A DNA stretch of 64,000 nt from Pseudoduganella violaceinigra DSM 15887 (GTDB lineage Bacteria; Pseudomonadota; Gammaproteobacteria; Burkholderiales; Burkholderiaceae_D), in NCBI RefSeq assembly GCF_000425385.1, contig NZ_KE384356.1, positions 124,001-188,000 of the forward strand, in the 5' to 3' direction. Positions 50,095-58,971 of this stretch are shown in pieces (the stretch's first letter is position 1; every line of letters begins with the position of its first letter). Below the pieces are notes generated by a model. The model searched no databases. It was not told the DNA's origin and saw only the letters and a program-made list of their open reading frames with translations. Position numbers and translations under genes: made by a program.

Positions 50095-52383
50095 GTGAAA
50101 AATACTGCTAGCCCTGTTTTGCCGGCCACGCCGGCGGTTGCCCTGGTCGTTGGCCTCTGCAGTCATGGATTGTCCATCGTCCGCGCCCTGCATGACGCGG
50201 GCGTGGAAGTGTACGCCCTGGAGAAGGATGGCGGGCTGCCGGGCGTGCGCAGCAAGGCGATCCGCCACACCTTCCTGTGCAGCGCGGCCGAACTGGCCGA
50301 CCTGGTGCCGACCCTGGCCGCCCTGCGCGCGCGCCTGCCGCAGGACCGCCCGGTGGTGCTGTTCCCCTCCAACGACACCCATGTGCGCCTGATGGGCGAA
50401 GGGGTCGCGCAGCTGCGCCCGTATTATCGGCTCAGCTGGGCCGACTGTGCAGACCATGTGCTGCGCTTGCAGCGCAAGAACGAACTGGAACAGGCGGCCC
50501 GCAGCCAGGGCCTGAATTATCCGCGCTCGGCCACCCTGGATGCCGTGGCCGGCGCGGCGGCGGCCGTGGACGGGTTCCGCTACCCGGTGATCCTGAAACC
50601 GGCGCGCCCGCTGTCGTCGTTCAAGACGGCGCTGGCGCACAGTCCGGCCGAATTGCGCGGCCTGCTGCTGCAATACCAGGCCGACCTGCCCATCCTGGCC
50701 CAGGAATACATCGACGGCGGCGACCAGAGCCTGTATTTCGGCGCCCTCGTGCTCGACCACGGCAAGGTGGTGCAGGAAATGGTGGGGCGCAAGATCGCCT
50801 CCTTCCCGCCCGCGCGCGGCCAGACCACGGTGGCGGAAACGGTGGACGAACCGGCCGTGCTGGCCCTGACGCGCCAGTTCTTCGCCGGGCTGGCCCTGTC
50901 CGGCCCCGTGTCGCTGGAACTCAAGCGGGCGCCGGACGGCAGCTTCTGGGTCATCGAGCCGACCGTCGGCCGCACCGACTTCTGGCTGGAACTGTGCGTG
51001 GCGGCCGGCTTCAACCAGGTCTACCAGGAATTCCAGCTGGCCCTGGGCCTCACGCCGCAGCCGACCGCCCTGCGCGGCCCGGTCGCCTGGTTCGACGGCG
51101 AGCGCGACATCCTGTCCTACTGGAAGGCAGCCTTCGCCGCCCGCAGCCTGCGCCCCTATGGCGGCAAGCGGGCCGCCTTCACCTATTGGCGCCCGGGCGA
51201 CCAGGGGCCCTTCCTGCGGGCGTGCCGCATGGGCCTGGCCATCCACCTGCGCCGCCGCCTGTCCCGCCTGAGCGGGCGCCAGGGCCAGGACTTGCGCGTG
51301 CAGGAGTTTTCCATGGACGCGGCGCTGCCGGCCGAACTGAGCGCCTGGCTGCGCCAGCACCAGCCCGATCCGCTGTTCTGCTCGCCGGAATGGTATGAGG
51401 CCCTGGTGCGCTTCGAGCGCTCGGCCTATCCGGAAAACGCCGACCGCATCTACAGCTGGCTGTTTGTCTGGCGCGGCGCGGAGCCCTGCCTGGCGGTGCC
51501 GATCGAGCGCCGCCCCGGCCTGCTGCGCAGCCTCGATGTACGCCTGCTGAGCAATTTCTATTCGCCCTTCGTCGACCTGTTTGCCGATGCCCAGCAACTG
51601 TCGCAAACGGAAGCGTGGAAGGTCATGCTGCAGGCGCTGGACCAGCTCGACAAGAGCTGGCTCCGGCTGAGCGCCGCCCCGGTCTGCCCGCTGCAGGCCG
51701 AAGTGGCCAGCGCCGGCGCCCGCCAGTGCGGCCACGCGGTGCAGCAGGTGCAGTTCTCCACCAATTACTCGTCCCACGCCTACGACCAGGAAGGCTACTG
51801 GGCCAAGCGCCCTTCGCAGCTGCGCAACACCATCAAGCGCAAGGGCAAGGCGCTGACGCGCGAAGCGCACCGCTTCGAAGTGGTGACCGCGCCGAGCCCG
51901 CAGCAGGTGGAAGACTACTGGTCGACCTACCAGCTCAGCTGGAAGGTGCGCGAACCGTCGCGCTGCTTCATCGACTGGCTGATGCGCTGGAGCGCCGAGC
52001 TCGGCTATCTGCGCCTGGGCCTGCTGTACCTGGATGGCCGGGTGGTGGCCAGCCAACTGTGGCTGGTGGTCGGCGGGGTGGCCCATATTTTCAAGCTGGC
52101 CCAGGACCGCGACGCCGACAAGTTTTCGCCCGGCAGCCTGCTGACCGGCCACCTGGTCGACTATGTCTACCAGCACGACAAGGTCGAGTGCATCGATTTC
52201 ATGCTGGGCGACGATCCCTACAAGGCGCTCTGGATGGAACAGGAGCAGCCTTACTACACGCTGGAGGTGCTGAACCAGCGCCACCTGCTGGCGCCCGTGC
52301 TGCGCCTCTACCTGGCGGCACGGGGCTGGCTGCGCCCCAGCCGTGGCGAAGCGGCCGACGGAATCGTGGCCACCGTTCCATAA
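50095..52383 (+). CDS. ATP-grasp / FemAB-like (BioF2-type GNAT) fusion protein
   Basis: About 762 residues. Residues ~10-390 are an ATP-grasp enzyme: ALVVGLCSHGLSIVRALHDA with a Rossmann-like pre-domain, VILKPARPLSSFKTALAHSP, ILAQEYIDGGDQSLYFGALV, and SLELKRAPDGSFWVIEPTVG as the Mg-binding region. Residues ~420-740 are a GNAT/FemAB-type domain: FCSPEWYEALVRFE, QLRNTIKRKGKALTREAHRF and ECIDFMLGDDPYKALWMEQE. The two activities suggest ligation of an amino acid followed by transfer to a sugar or precursor. The start is uncertain: GTG 50095 or TTG 50053; neither has a good ribosome site. Confidence 0.8.
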   Translation: MKNTASPVLPATPAVALVVGLCSHGLSIVRALHDAGVEVYALEKDGGLPGVRSKAIRHTFLCSAAELADLVPTLAALRARLPQDRPVVLFPSNDTHVRLMGEGVAQLRPYYRLSWADCADHVLRLQRKNELEQAARSQGLNYPRSATLDAVAGAAAAVDGFRYPVILKPARPLSSFKTALAHSPAELRGLLLQYQADLPILAQEYIDGGDQSLYFGALVLDHGKVVQEMVGRKIASFPPARGQTTVAETVDEPAVLALTRQFFAGLALSGPVSLELKRAPDGSFWVIEPTVGRTDFWLELCVAAGFNQVYQEFQLALGLTPQPTALRGPVAWFDGERDILSYWKAAFAARSLRPYGGKRAAFTYWRPGDQGPFLRACRMGLAIHLRRRLSRLSGRQGQDLRVQEFSMDAALPAELSAWLRQHQPDPLFCSPEWYEALVRFERSAYPENADRIYSWLFVWRGAEPCLAVPIERRPGLLRSLDVRLLSNFYSPFVDLFADAQQLSQTEAWKVMLQALDQLDKSWLRLSAAPVCPLQAEVASAGARQCGHAVQQVQFSTNYSSHAYDQEGYWAKRPSQLRNTIKRKGKALTREAHRFEVVTAPSPQQVEDYWSTYQLSWKVREPSRCFIDWLMRWSAELGYLRLGLLYLDGRVVASQLWLVVGGVAHIFKLAQDRDADKFSPGSLLTGHLVDYVYQHDKVECIDFMLGDDPYKALWMEQEQPYYTLEVLNQRHLLAPVLRLYLAARGWLRPSRGEAADGIVATVP

Positions 52384-52492
52384 TCGATAACAGTGATGCA
52401 TAATATGCAATCCAGCCCGCCGGCGAGCGTGCTGGACCGGTTAAATCCGGACCATGTACCATGTCACTTTTATCGCTGCCACGGAGTTATGC

Positions 52493-52741
52493 ATGTATTT
52501 GGAAGAAGTCAAAGCCATCCTGACCGATGTCCTCGCCCTCGGTCCCGCCGGCCGCAACCTGGATGAGCACTCGGCCCTGCTGGGCAGCCTGCCGGAACTC
52601 GATTCGATGGCCGTGGTGCAGCTGATCGGCGCCCTGGAAGAGCAGTACGGCTTCAGCATCGACGACGACGAAATCGATGCCGCCACCTTTGCCACCCTGG
52701 GCAGCCTGGCCGCGTTCGTGAAGCACAAGCTGACGGCATGA
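52493..52741 (+). CDS. Acyl carrier protein
   Basis: An 82-residue acyl carrier protein. The ATG at 52493 has GGAG 8 nt upstream; an ATG at 52454 would add 13 unlike residues. The phosphopantetheine Ser is in LPELDSMAVVQLIGALEEQY (near residue 37), and the acidic four-helix pattern follows. It should carry acyl or aminoacyl groups for the block's ligase, hydrolases and possibly the FeeM-like acyltransferase. Its stop overlaps the next start as ATGA. Confidence 0.93.
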   Translation: MYLEEVKAILTDVLALGPAGRNLDEHSALLGSLPELDSMAVVQLIGALEEQYGFSIDDDEIDAATFATLGSLAAFVKHKLTA

Positions 52742-53583
52742 TGCCAGCGCCGGCGCAGCCGCTGTTCATCGGCCAGGGCGGCGCGGCCCGCTTCGGGCTG
52801 TACCATGCGCCGGCCGGCCCCTGCCGCGGCGCCTGGCTCTACCTGCATCCCTGGGCCGAGGAAATGAACAAGGCGCGCCGCATGGCCGCCCTGCAGGCGC
52901 GCGCCCTGGCCGCCGCAGGTTGGGCCGTGCTGCAGCTCGATCTGCACGGCTGCGGCGACAGCGCCGGCGATTTCGGCGACGCCGGCTGGGACAGCTGGCG
53001 CGCCGATGTGGCGCGCGGCCTGGACTGGCTGCACAACACCGTCGGCAGCCAGCTGCCGCAGGCGCCCGGCCTGTGGGGCCTGCGCCTGGGCGCCCTGCTC
53101 GCCCTCGATTACGCGGCGCAGCCGGCAGGGCGCGCCCCGGCCCGGCTGCTGCTGTGGCAACCGGTGCTGCAAGGCGCCACCCACCTGACCCAATTCCTGC
53201 GCCTGCGCGTGGCCGCCCAGATGCTGGGCGAAGGCGGCGGCGAGAGCGGCACCGCCGACCTGCGCGCCACGCTGGCCGGCGGCACGCCGCTGGAAATCGC
53301 CGGCTACACCCTGGCGCCGGCCATGGCCGCCGCCCTCGACCAGCTGGACGCCGCGCGCCTGGCGCCGCCCTGCCCGGTGCACTGGCTGGAAGTGGTGGCC
53401 GCCGACGGCCGCCCCCTGCCGCCGGCCGCCCAGCGCCTGCTGCAAGCCTGGCAGGCGGCCGGCGCCGATTGCCGCGTGCAAACGGTGGCCGGGCCGCAAT
53501 TCTGGGCCACCCAGGAAATCGCCGAAGCGCCGGCCCTGCTGGAAGCCACCCGCACCGTCCTGCTGGAGGCTTGCCATGCTTGA
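52738..53583 (+). CDS. Alpha/beta hydrolase, exosortase A system-associated hydrolase 2 (TIGR03101-like)
   Basis: A 281-residue alpha/beta-hydrolase-like protein. Seen: WLYLHPWAEEMNKARRMAAL, the usual oxyanion region, VLQLDLHGCGDSAGDFGDAG, and the nucleophile-elbow position LWGLRLGALLALDYA. At the elbow the expected G-x-S-x-G reads G-L-R-L-G, so the catalytic Ser is replaced by Arg, which suggests a non-hydrolytic or altered role. It is translationally coupled to ACP (ATGA) and overlaps hydrolase 1 by 8 nt. Confidence 0.87.
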   Translation: MMPAPAQPLFIGQGGAARFGLYHAPAGPCRGAWLYLHPWAEEMNKARRMAALQARALAAAGWAVLQLDLHGCGDSAGDFGDAGWDSWRADVARGLDWLHNTVGSQLPQAPGLWGLRLGALLALDYAAQPAGRAPARLLLWQPVLQGATHLTQFLRLRVAAQMLGEGGGESGTADLRATLAGGTPLEIAGYTLAPAMAAALDQLDAARLAPPCPVHWLEVVAADGRPLPPAAQRLLQAWQAAGADCRVQTVAGPQFWATQEIAEAPALLEATRTVLLEACHA

Positions 53584-54460
53584 GGAGCGCGCCCTGCTCT
53601 TCGGCTGCGAGGGCGAAAGCCTGGTCGGCATCCTCAGCCCCGGCGCCGCCGCGGCCCGGCGCGGCGTCCTGATCATTGTCGGCGGGCCGCAATACCGCGC
53701 CGGCAGCCACCGCCAGTTCGCCCTGCTGGCGCGCCACCTGGCAGCGCAGGGCATTCCGGCCCTGCGCTTCGACTACCGTGGCCTGGGCGACAGCAGCGGC
53801 CCGGCGCGCACCTTCGCCGCGGTGGACGCCGACCTGCGCTGCGCCATCGACGCCTTCCAGGCCGCCGTGCCGGGCTTGCAGGACGTGGTGCTGTGGGGCC
53901 TGTGCGACGCCGCCGCCGCCGCCCTGTTCTACGGCCCGCACGATCCGCGCGTGGCCGGCCTGGTGCTGCTCAACCCCTGGGCCCGCAGCGCCGCCGGTCT
54001 GGCGCGCAGCACGCTGCGCCATTACTACTGGGCGCGCCTGCGCGACCCGGCCCTGTGGCGCAAGCTGGCCAGCGGCAAGTTCGCCCTGGGCGCCGCGCTG
54101 CGTTCCCTGCTCGGCCTGCTGGGCGCGGCACGCCGGGCGCCCGCGGCCGCCCCCGCCGCCAGCGCGGCGCCGGCCCTGCCGCGCGACGGCAGCGCCCCGC
54201 CCCTGACGCCCGACCTGCATGCGCGCCTGCTGGACGGCATGCAGCGCTACCGCGGCAAGGTCCTGTTCATCTTCAGCAGCGCCGACCTGACGGCGCAGGA
54301 GTTCCTTGATATGTGCAAAGCTTCGCCCAGCTGGCAGCGCCTGCTGGCCGGCCCGGCCATCCAGCAACGCACACTGGAGGGCGCCGACCACACGTTCTCG
54401 CGCCGCGTCTGGCGCGACCAGGTCGCCGACTGGACCGCCGCATGGGTGGCCGCATGCTGA
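53576..54460 (+). CDS. Alpha/beta hydrolase, exosortase A system-associated hydrolase 1 (TIGR03100-like)
   Basis: A 294-residue alpha/beta-hydrolase. The oxyanion region is GVLIIVGGPQYRAGSHRQF, then LRFDYRGLGDSSGPARTFAA. The nucleophile elbow reads DVVLWGLCDAAAAALFY, with Cys where Ser is usual. The late His appears in LEGADHTFSRRVW. A Cys nucleophile suits thioester chemistry, such as releasing or transferring an acyl group from the ACP. It overlaps hydrolase 2 by 8 nt and the glycosyltransferase by 7 nt. Confidence 0.88.
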   Translation: MLEERALLFGCEGESLVGILSPGAAAARRGVLIIVGGPQYRAGSHRQFALLARHLAAQGIPALRFDYRGLGDSSGPARTFAAVDADLRCAIDAFQAAVPGLQDVVLWGLCDAAAAALFYGPHDPRVAGLVLLNPWARSAAGLARSTLRHYYWARLRDPALWRKLASGKFALGAALRSLLGLLGAARRAPAAAPAASAAPALPRDGSAPPLTPDLHARLLDGMQRYRGKVLFIFSSADLTAQEFLDMCKASPSWQRLLAGPAIQQRTLEGADHTFSRRVWRDQVADWTAAWVAAC

Positions 54461-55743
54461 AGCGCGTGCTGATGGTGGCCTTCCACTTCCCGCCCCTGCG
54501 CGGCAGCAGCGGCATCCAGCGCGCGCTGAAATTCGCCCAGTACCTGCCGGCGCTGGGCTGGCAGCCGCTGGTGCTGTCGGCCCATCCGCGCGCCTATGCC
54601 AACCAGGGCCCGGACCAGCTGGCGGAAATCCCGCCGGAAGCCGTGGTCAAGCGCGCCTTCGCCCTCGATACCGCGCGCCACCTGTCCTGGCGCGGCCGCT
54701 ACTTCGGCTTCACCGCCTGGCCCGACCGCTTTGCCGGCTGGGTGCTCGGCGCCGTGCCGGCCGGCCTGGCGCTGGTGCGCCAATACCGCCCGCAAGTGCT
54801 GTGGACCACCTACCCGATCGCCAGCGCCACCCTGATCGGCCTGCTGCTCCACAAGCTGACCCGCCTGCCGTGGGTGGTCGACTTGCGCGACCCGATGACC
54901 GACGTCAACTACCCGCCCGACCCGCGCCTGCGTTCCATCTGGCGCTGGATCGAGCGCAAGGCGGTGGAAAACGCCGCCCTGGTGGTGTGCAATACGCCGA
55001 GCGCCGTGGTGACCTACACCACGCGCTATCCGGCGCTGCCGCGCAGCCGCTTTGCCATGCTGGAAAACGGCTACGACGAGGAAAACTTCCGCAGCGCGGC
55101 CCAGGCCCCGGCCAAGGCGCGCGCCGCCGGCCAGCCGTTCACCCTGATCCACAGCGGCATCGTCTACCCCTCCGAGCGCGACCCGCGCCCGCTGGTGCGC
55201 GCACTGGCCGAGCTGAAGGCTGCCGGCGCCATCGACGCCGGCCAGCTGCACATCGTGCTGCGCGCCACCAACCACGACGATTACCTGCGCGGCCTGCTGG
55301 CCGAGCACGGGGTCAGCGAGCTGGTCAGCCTGGCGCCGCACGTGCCCTACCAGGCGGCGCTGGCGGAAATGCTGGCGGCCGACGGCCTGCTGCTGCTGCA
55401 GGCCACCAACTGCAACCACCAGATCCCGGCCAAGCTGTATGAATACCTGCGCGCCGGGCGGCCGATCCTGGCCCTGACCGACGCCGCCGGCGACACCGCC
55501 GCCACCCTGCGCGCAGCCGGGGTCGACACCATCGCCCCGCTGGACGACAGCGAAGGCATCAAGCACGGCCTGCTGCACTTCCTGCAACTGGCGCGTGAAG
55601 GCCGGGCGCCCCTGCCGGCGCCGGCCGCCGTCGCCGCCGCCTCGCGCCAGGCGCGCACGGTCGAACTGGCACGCATGCTCGACAGCGTGCTGCCCCCATC
55701 GCAGGCCTTGCAGGCCTCAGCCCGTTCCACGGAGGAAGCATGA
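54454..55743 (+). CDS. Glycosyltransferase, GT4-like, of the second eps block
   Basis: A 429-residue GT-B enzyme beginning MLKRVLMVAFHFPPLRGSSG, typical of GT4 proteins with a flexible acceptor loop. WVVDLRDPMTDVNYP and the donor site NHQIPAKLYEYLRAGRPILA are seen. The ATG at 54454 overlaps the hydrolase 1 stop; the open frame runs further upstream without family match. It would add a sugar to the block's product. Confidence 0.88.
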   Translation: MLKRVLMVAFHFPPLRGSSGIQRALKFAQYLPALGWQPLVLSAHPRAYANQGPDQLAEIPPEAVVKRAFALDTARHLSWRGRYFGFTAWPDRFAGWVLGAVPAGLALVRQYRPQVLWTTYPIASATLIGLLLHKLTRLPWVVDLRDPMTDVNYPPDPRLRSIWRWIERKAVENAALVVCNTPSAVVTYTTRYPALPRSRFAMLENGYDEENFRSAAQAPAKARAAGQPFTLIHSGIVYPSERDPRPLVRALAELKAAGAIDAGQLHIVLRATNHDDYLRGLLAEHGVSELVSLAPHVPYQAALAEMLAADGLLLLQATNCNHQIPAKLYEYLRAGRPILALTDAAGDTAATLRAAGVDTIAPLDDSEGIKHGLLHFLQLAREGRAPLPAPAAVAAASRQARTVELARMLDSVLPPSQALQASARSTEEA

Positions 55744-56486
55744 AATACCGTCTTTTGGCCCTGGCCGCCATCCTGTGCGCGGCCGCCGGCTCCGCCAGCG
55801 CGCGCCATGTGTGCGGCGAACTGACCGGCCGCGAATACGATTACCGCACCGGCCCGGAATACATGCTCAACCTGGTGAACGACCGCCATTTCACGGAAGA
55901 CGTCGAACAGGGCATCCGCGGCGCCTCGGGCGCGCTGGCGCCCGACATCGAGTACACCCTGCGCGTCTTCCCCAACCACAAGCGCGCCCTGGCCACGGCG
56001 CTGCGCATGGCGGCCCGCTACCCCAGCGGCGTCATGCCGGAAGCCAAGCTGCCGATCGAATGCTATTTCGAACGCGCCGTGCGCGTGTTCCCGGACGACA
56101 GCGTCACCTGGCTGATGTACGCCCGCTTCCAGTACATGAAGGGGCACGAAGCGCAGGCGACCACGATGCTGACCAAGGCGCTCGAATTGTCGCCGGATGA
56201 CCCGACCATCAATTACAACCTGGGCCTGGCGTACGCCAAGCAAAAGAAGTATGAGCAGGCGCTGCCGTATGCCCAGAAAGCCTACTCCCTGCAGTTTCCC
56301 CTGCCGGGCCTGAAGCAGATGCTGGTCAAGGCCGGCAAGTGGGTGGAGCCGCCGCCACCGCCGCCGGCGGACGAAAAGGCCGAGGCGCCGGTCGCAGCGG
56401 CTGCGGCAGCATCGGCGGCGTCGGCCCCGCCGGCCGAACAGGCTGCCGCCACCCCGGTCGCCTCCACGCCCCCCGTCAAGCCATGA
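55740..56486 (+). CDS. Secreted TPR-repeat protein
   Basis: A 248-residue protein with signal peptide MKYRLLALAAILCAAAGSAS. Its mature start HVCGELTGREYDYRTGPEYM is followed by about three TPR-like units (VTWLMYARFQYMKGHEAQAT, PTINYNLGLAYAKQKKYEQA). A low-complexity Pro/Ala tail ends the protein. It probably acts as a periplasmic scaffold for the polymerase encoded next. It is coupled to the neighbours on both sides by ATGA overlaps. Confidence 0.8.
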   Translation: MKYRLLALAAILCAAAGSASARHVCGELTGREYDYRTGPEYMLNLVNDRHFTEDVEQGIRGASGALAPDIEYTLRVFPNHKRALATALRMAARYPSGVMPEAKLPIECYFERAVRVFPDDSVTWLMYARFQYMKGHEAQATTMLTKALELSPDDPTINYNLGLAYAKQKKYEQALPYAQKAYSLQFPLPGLKQMLVKAGKWVEPPPPPPADEKAEAPVAAAAAASAASAPPAEQAAATPVASTPPVKP

Positions 56487-58915
56487 TGCGGCTCGTGGCG
56501 CGGCGCGGCGCGGCGCTGGCCGCCCTGGCCCTGCTGCTGGCCGCCGCCAGCGTCTATCCGGCGCCCAAGCTGCCCATGGCCCTGATGCTGAGCGGCTACC
56601 TGGCGCTGTTGTTCTGGCGCCCCGAAGCCTGGCTGGTCGCCGTGCCGGCCCTGCTGCCGGTGCTCGACTTCGCGCCCTGGACCGGCTGGTTCTACCTGGA
56701 AGAGCTGGACTTGCTGCTGCTGGCCACCTGCGCCGCCGGCTACTGGAACCTGGGCGACGCACGGGCGCCGACCAGATTGCCGGGCGCGGCGCGCTTCGCG
56801 CTGGCCCTCTTCGTGCTGTGCTACCTGGTCGCCGCCTGGCGCGGGGTGACGCCGCTGGCGCCGCTCGACGCCAATTCCTTCGCCAACTACACCAGCCCCT
56901 ACAACGGCCTGCGCGTGCTGAAAGGCGTGCTGTGGCCGGTGCTCCTGCTGCCGCTGCTGCGCGCCACCGCCGGCGAGAACGCCAGCAACCTGCAGCGCCT
57001 GCTGGTGCCCGGCATGATTCTGGGCCTAGTGGCCTGCAGCCTGGCCGTGGCCTGGGAGCGCATGGCCTTCCCCGGCCTCCTGAACTTCTCCAGCGACTAC
57101 CGCCCCACCGCGCCGTTTTCCGCCATGCACACCGGCGGTGCGGCCCTGGACGCCTACCTGGCCATGGCCTTCCCCTTCGTCACCCTGTGGCTGGTCAACC
57201 ATCCGCCGCCACGCCGCCTGATGCTGGGCCTGGTGGCCCTGGGCCTGGGCCTGTTCGCCGGCCTGACCACTTTCTCGCGCGATATTTACCTGGCATATGC
57301 CGCCGCCGGCGCCATCATCGCGGTGCTCGGCTCCAGCCACCATCTACGCAGCGGCACCCTGTCCGGCCGCAGCATGGCCGCCTCGCTGCTCCTGCTGGTG
57401 CTGACCTACTGGGTGCTGGGACAAGTCTTCGCCCACGGCGGCTACCGCGGCCTGGGCGCCGCGCTCGGCCTGCTGGCCACGGCCCTACTGCTGGGCGGCG
57501 CCGCGCCGCGCCTGCCCAAGCCTGCCATCGCCGCCACGGCGGCGGCCGGCTTGCTGCTGCTGGTGGGACTGATCGGCCTGCTCGATGCCCCCGGCGCCAG
57601 CGCCAAAGGCACTTATGTGGCGTACGGGCTGGCCCTGCTGTGCGCCGGCGGCGGCACCGCCCTGCTGGCGCTCGGGCCTTCCCAGCAACGGCCCTGGGGC
57701 GTGCTGCTGCTGGCGGCTGCCCTGCCGGCGCAAGCGCTGGCGGCGGCCCTGGTGGCGCGCCATTACGGCGGCAACGACGCCCTGCCCGGCATCGGACTGG
57801 CGGTCCTGCTCGCGCTGGCGATGGGCGCCAGCCGCCTGCTGCCGCAGCCGCCGTGGAAGCTGGACCGCGGCACCCTGACCGTGAGCTTCTTCAGCGCCAT
57901 CGTCTGCGCCGCCCTGATCCCGATTTCCAGCAGCTACTACACGGGCAGCCGCTTCGCCACCGTCGGCAACGACCTGGGCGTGCGCCTGACGCACTGGAGC
58001 GAAGCCGTGCACATGATGGACGACAATGCCATGACCACGGTCTTCGGCCAGGGCCTGGGGCGCTTCCCGAGTTCCTATATGTGGCAGAACACGCACGGCG
58101 AAGTGCCGGGCACCTTCAGCTACGCCGACGAACCGGGCAACCGCTACCTGTGGCTGGGCGCGGCCCAGTATGCGCGCGGCTGGGGCGAAGTGCTGCGCAT
58201 GCTGCAGCACGTCGATATCCAGCCGGGCCAGCACTACACGCTCAAACTCGACATCCGCCGCAAGAGCGCCGATGCCTGGCCGGTGGCGATGGTTTGCCAG
58301 CGCTGGCTGATCTATCCGGAAGACTGCAGCGTGGCGAAATTCCGCCCCCAGCCGCTGGCCGATGGCTGGCAGACCCTGGAAGCCGAGATGCCGGTGCGTA
58401 CCACGCGCAATCGCTGGGGCGCCCCGCTGATCCTGGAGCTGTACAACCAGTCGCACAAGGCGCCGCTGGAAATCGACAATGTCAGCCTGGTGGAAGCCGG
58501 CACCGGCCATGAGCTGATCCAGAATGGCGGCTTCACCGACGCCAATAACTTCTGGTTCTTCAGCAGCGACCGCAACCACATGCCCTGGCACGTGAAGAAT
58601 TTCGCGGTCAACCAGCTGTTCGAGCTGGGCTGGGTGGGCGTGCTGGCCACCGCCTTCCTGCTGCTGGCAGTGGGCGCGGGCATGGTGTCGCGCGGCCTGG
58701 CCGGCGACAGCTATGCCACCGTGTCCCTGGCGGCGCTGACCGGCTGCATGATGGTCGGCCTGTTCGATTCGATCACCGACGTGCCGCGCCTGTCCATCCT
58801 GTTCCTCCTGATCGCGCTGGCGGGCAGCCTGAAGGCGGCGCGCAAACGCATCAAGGTGAGGCGCCAGCCGGTGCGTGCCGACCATGATCCCGACACACTC
58901 GCAGCACAACCGTGA
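56483..58915 (+). CDS. Large O-antigen-polymerase-like membrane protein with inserted soluble domain
   Basis: An 810-residue protein. Residues ~1-500 contain about 12-14 hydrophobic segments, with ETEHR-like polymerase features in NFSSDYRPTAPFSAMHTGGA and GLTTFSRDIYLAYAAAGAI. After DDNAMTTVFGQGLGRFPSSY near residue 520 comes a soluble segment of roughly 170 residues resembling a carbohydrate-binding beta-sandwich (HYTLKLDIRRKSADAWPVAM, PLEIDNVSLVEAGTGHELIQ). Further membrane segments follow. It would polymerise repeat units in the periplasm. The start overlaps the TPR stop as ATGA. It ends the plus-strand operon. Confidence 0.82.
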   Translation: MMRLVARRGAALAALALLLAAASVYPAPKLPMALMLSGYLALLFWRPEAWLVAVPALLPVLDFAPWTGWFYLEELDLLLLATCAAGYWNLGDARAPTRLPGAARFALALFVLCYLVAAWRGVTPLAPLDANSFANYTSPYNGLRVLKGVLWPVLLLPLLRATAGENASNLQRLLVPGMILGLVACSLAVAWERMAFPGLLNFSSDYRPTAPFSAMHTGGAALDAYLAMAFPFVTLWLVNHPPPRRLMLGLVALGLGLFAGLTTFSRDIYLAYAAAGAIIAVLGSSHHLRSGTLSGRSMAASLLLLVLTYWVLGQVFAHGGYRGLGAALGLLATALLLGGAAPRLPKPAIAATAAAGLLLLVGLIGLLDAPGASAKGTYVAYGLALLCAGGGTALLALGPSQQRPWGVLLLAAALPAQALAAALVARHYGGNDALPGIGLAVLLALAMGASRLLPQPPWKLDRGTLTVSFFSAIVCAALIPISSSYYTGSRFATVGNDLGVRLTHWSEAVHMMDDNAMTTVFGQGLGRFPSSYMWQNTHGEVPGTFSYADEPGNRYLWLGAAQYARGWGEVLRMLQHVDIQPGQHYTLKLDIRRKSADAWPVAMVCQRWLIYPEDCSVAKFRPQPLADGWQTLEAEMPVRTTRNRWGAPLILELYNQSHKAPLEIDNVSLVEAGTGHELIQNGGFTDANNFWFFSSDRNHMPWHVKNFAVNQLFELGWVGVLATAFLLLAVGAGMVSRGLAGDSYATVSLAALTGCMMVGLFDSITDVPRLSILFLLIALAGSLKAARKRIKVRRQPVRADHDPDTLAAQP

Positions 58916-58971
58916 TGGCCACGCGCTTGGCGGCGTGACCTGGAGCAGGTGCTTGAGAAGAAGGTGCCGGA

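Noticed and set aside
50059..52410. A 783-codon open frame on the minus strand
   Set aside because: It is the antisense shadow of the ATP-grasp/FemAB fusion, has Ala/Gln/Arg/His-rich low-sense sequence and no family features.
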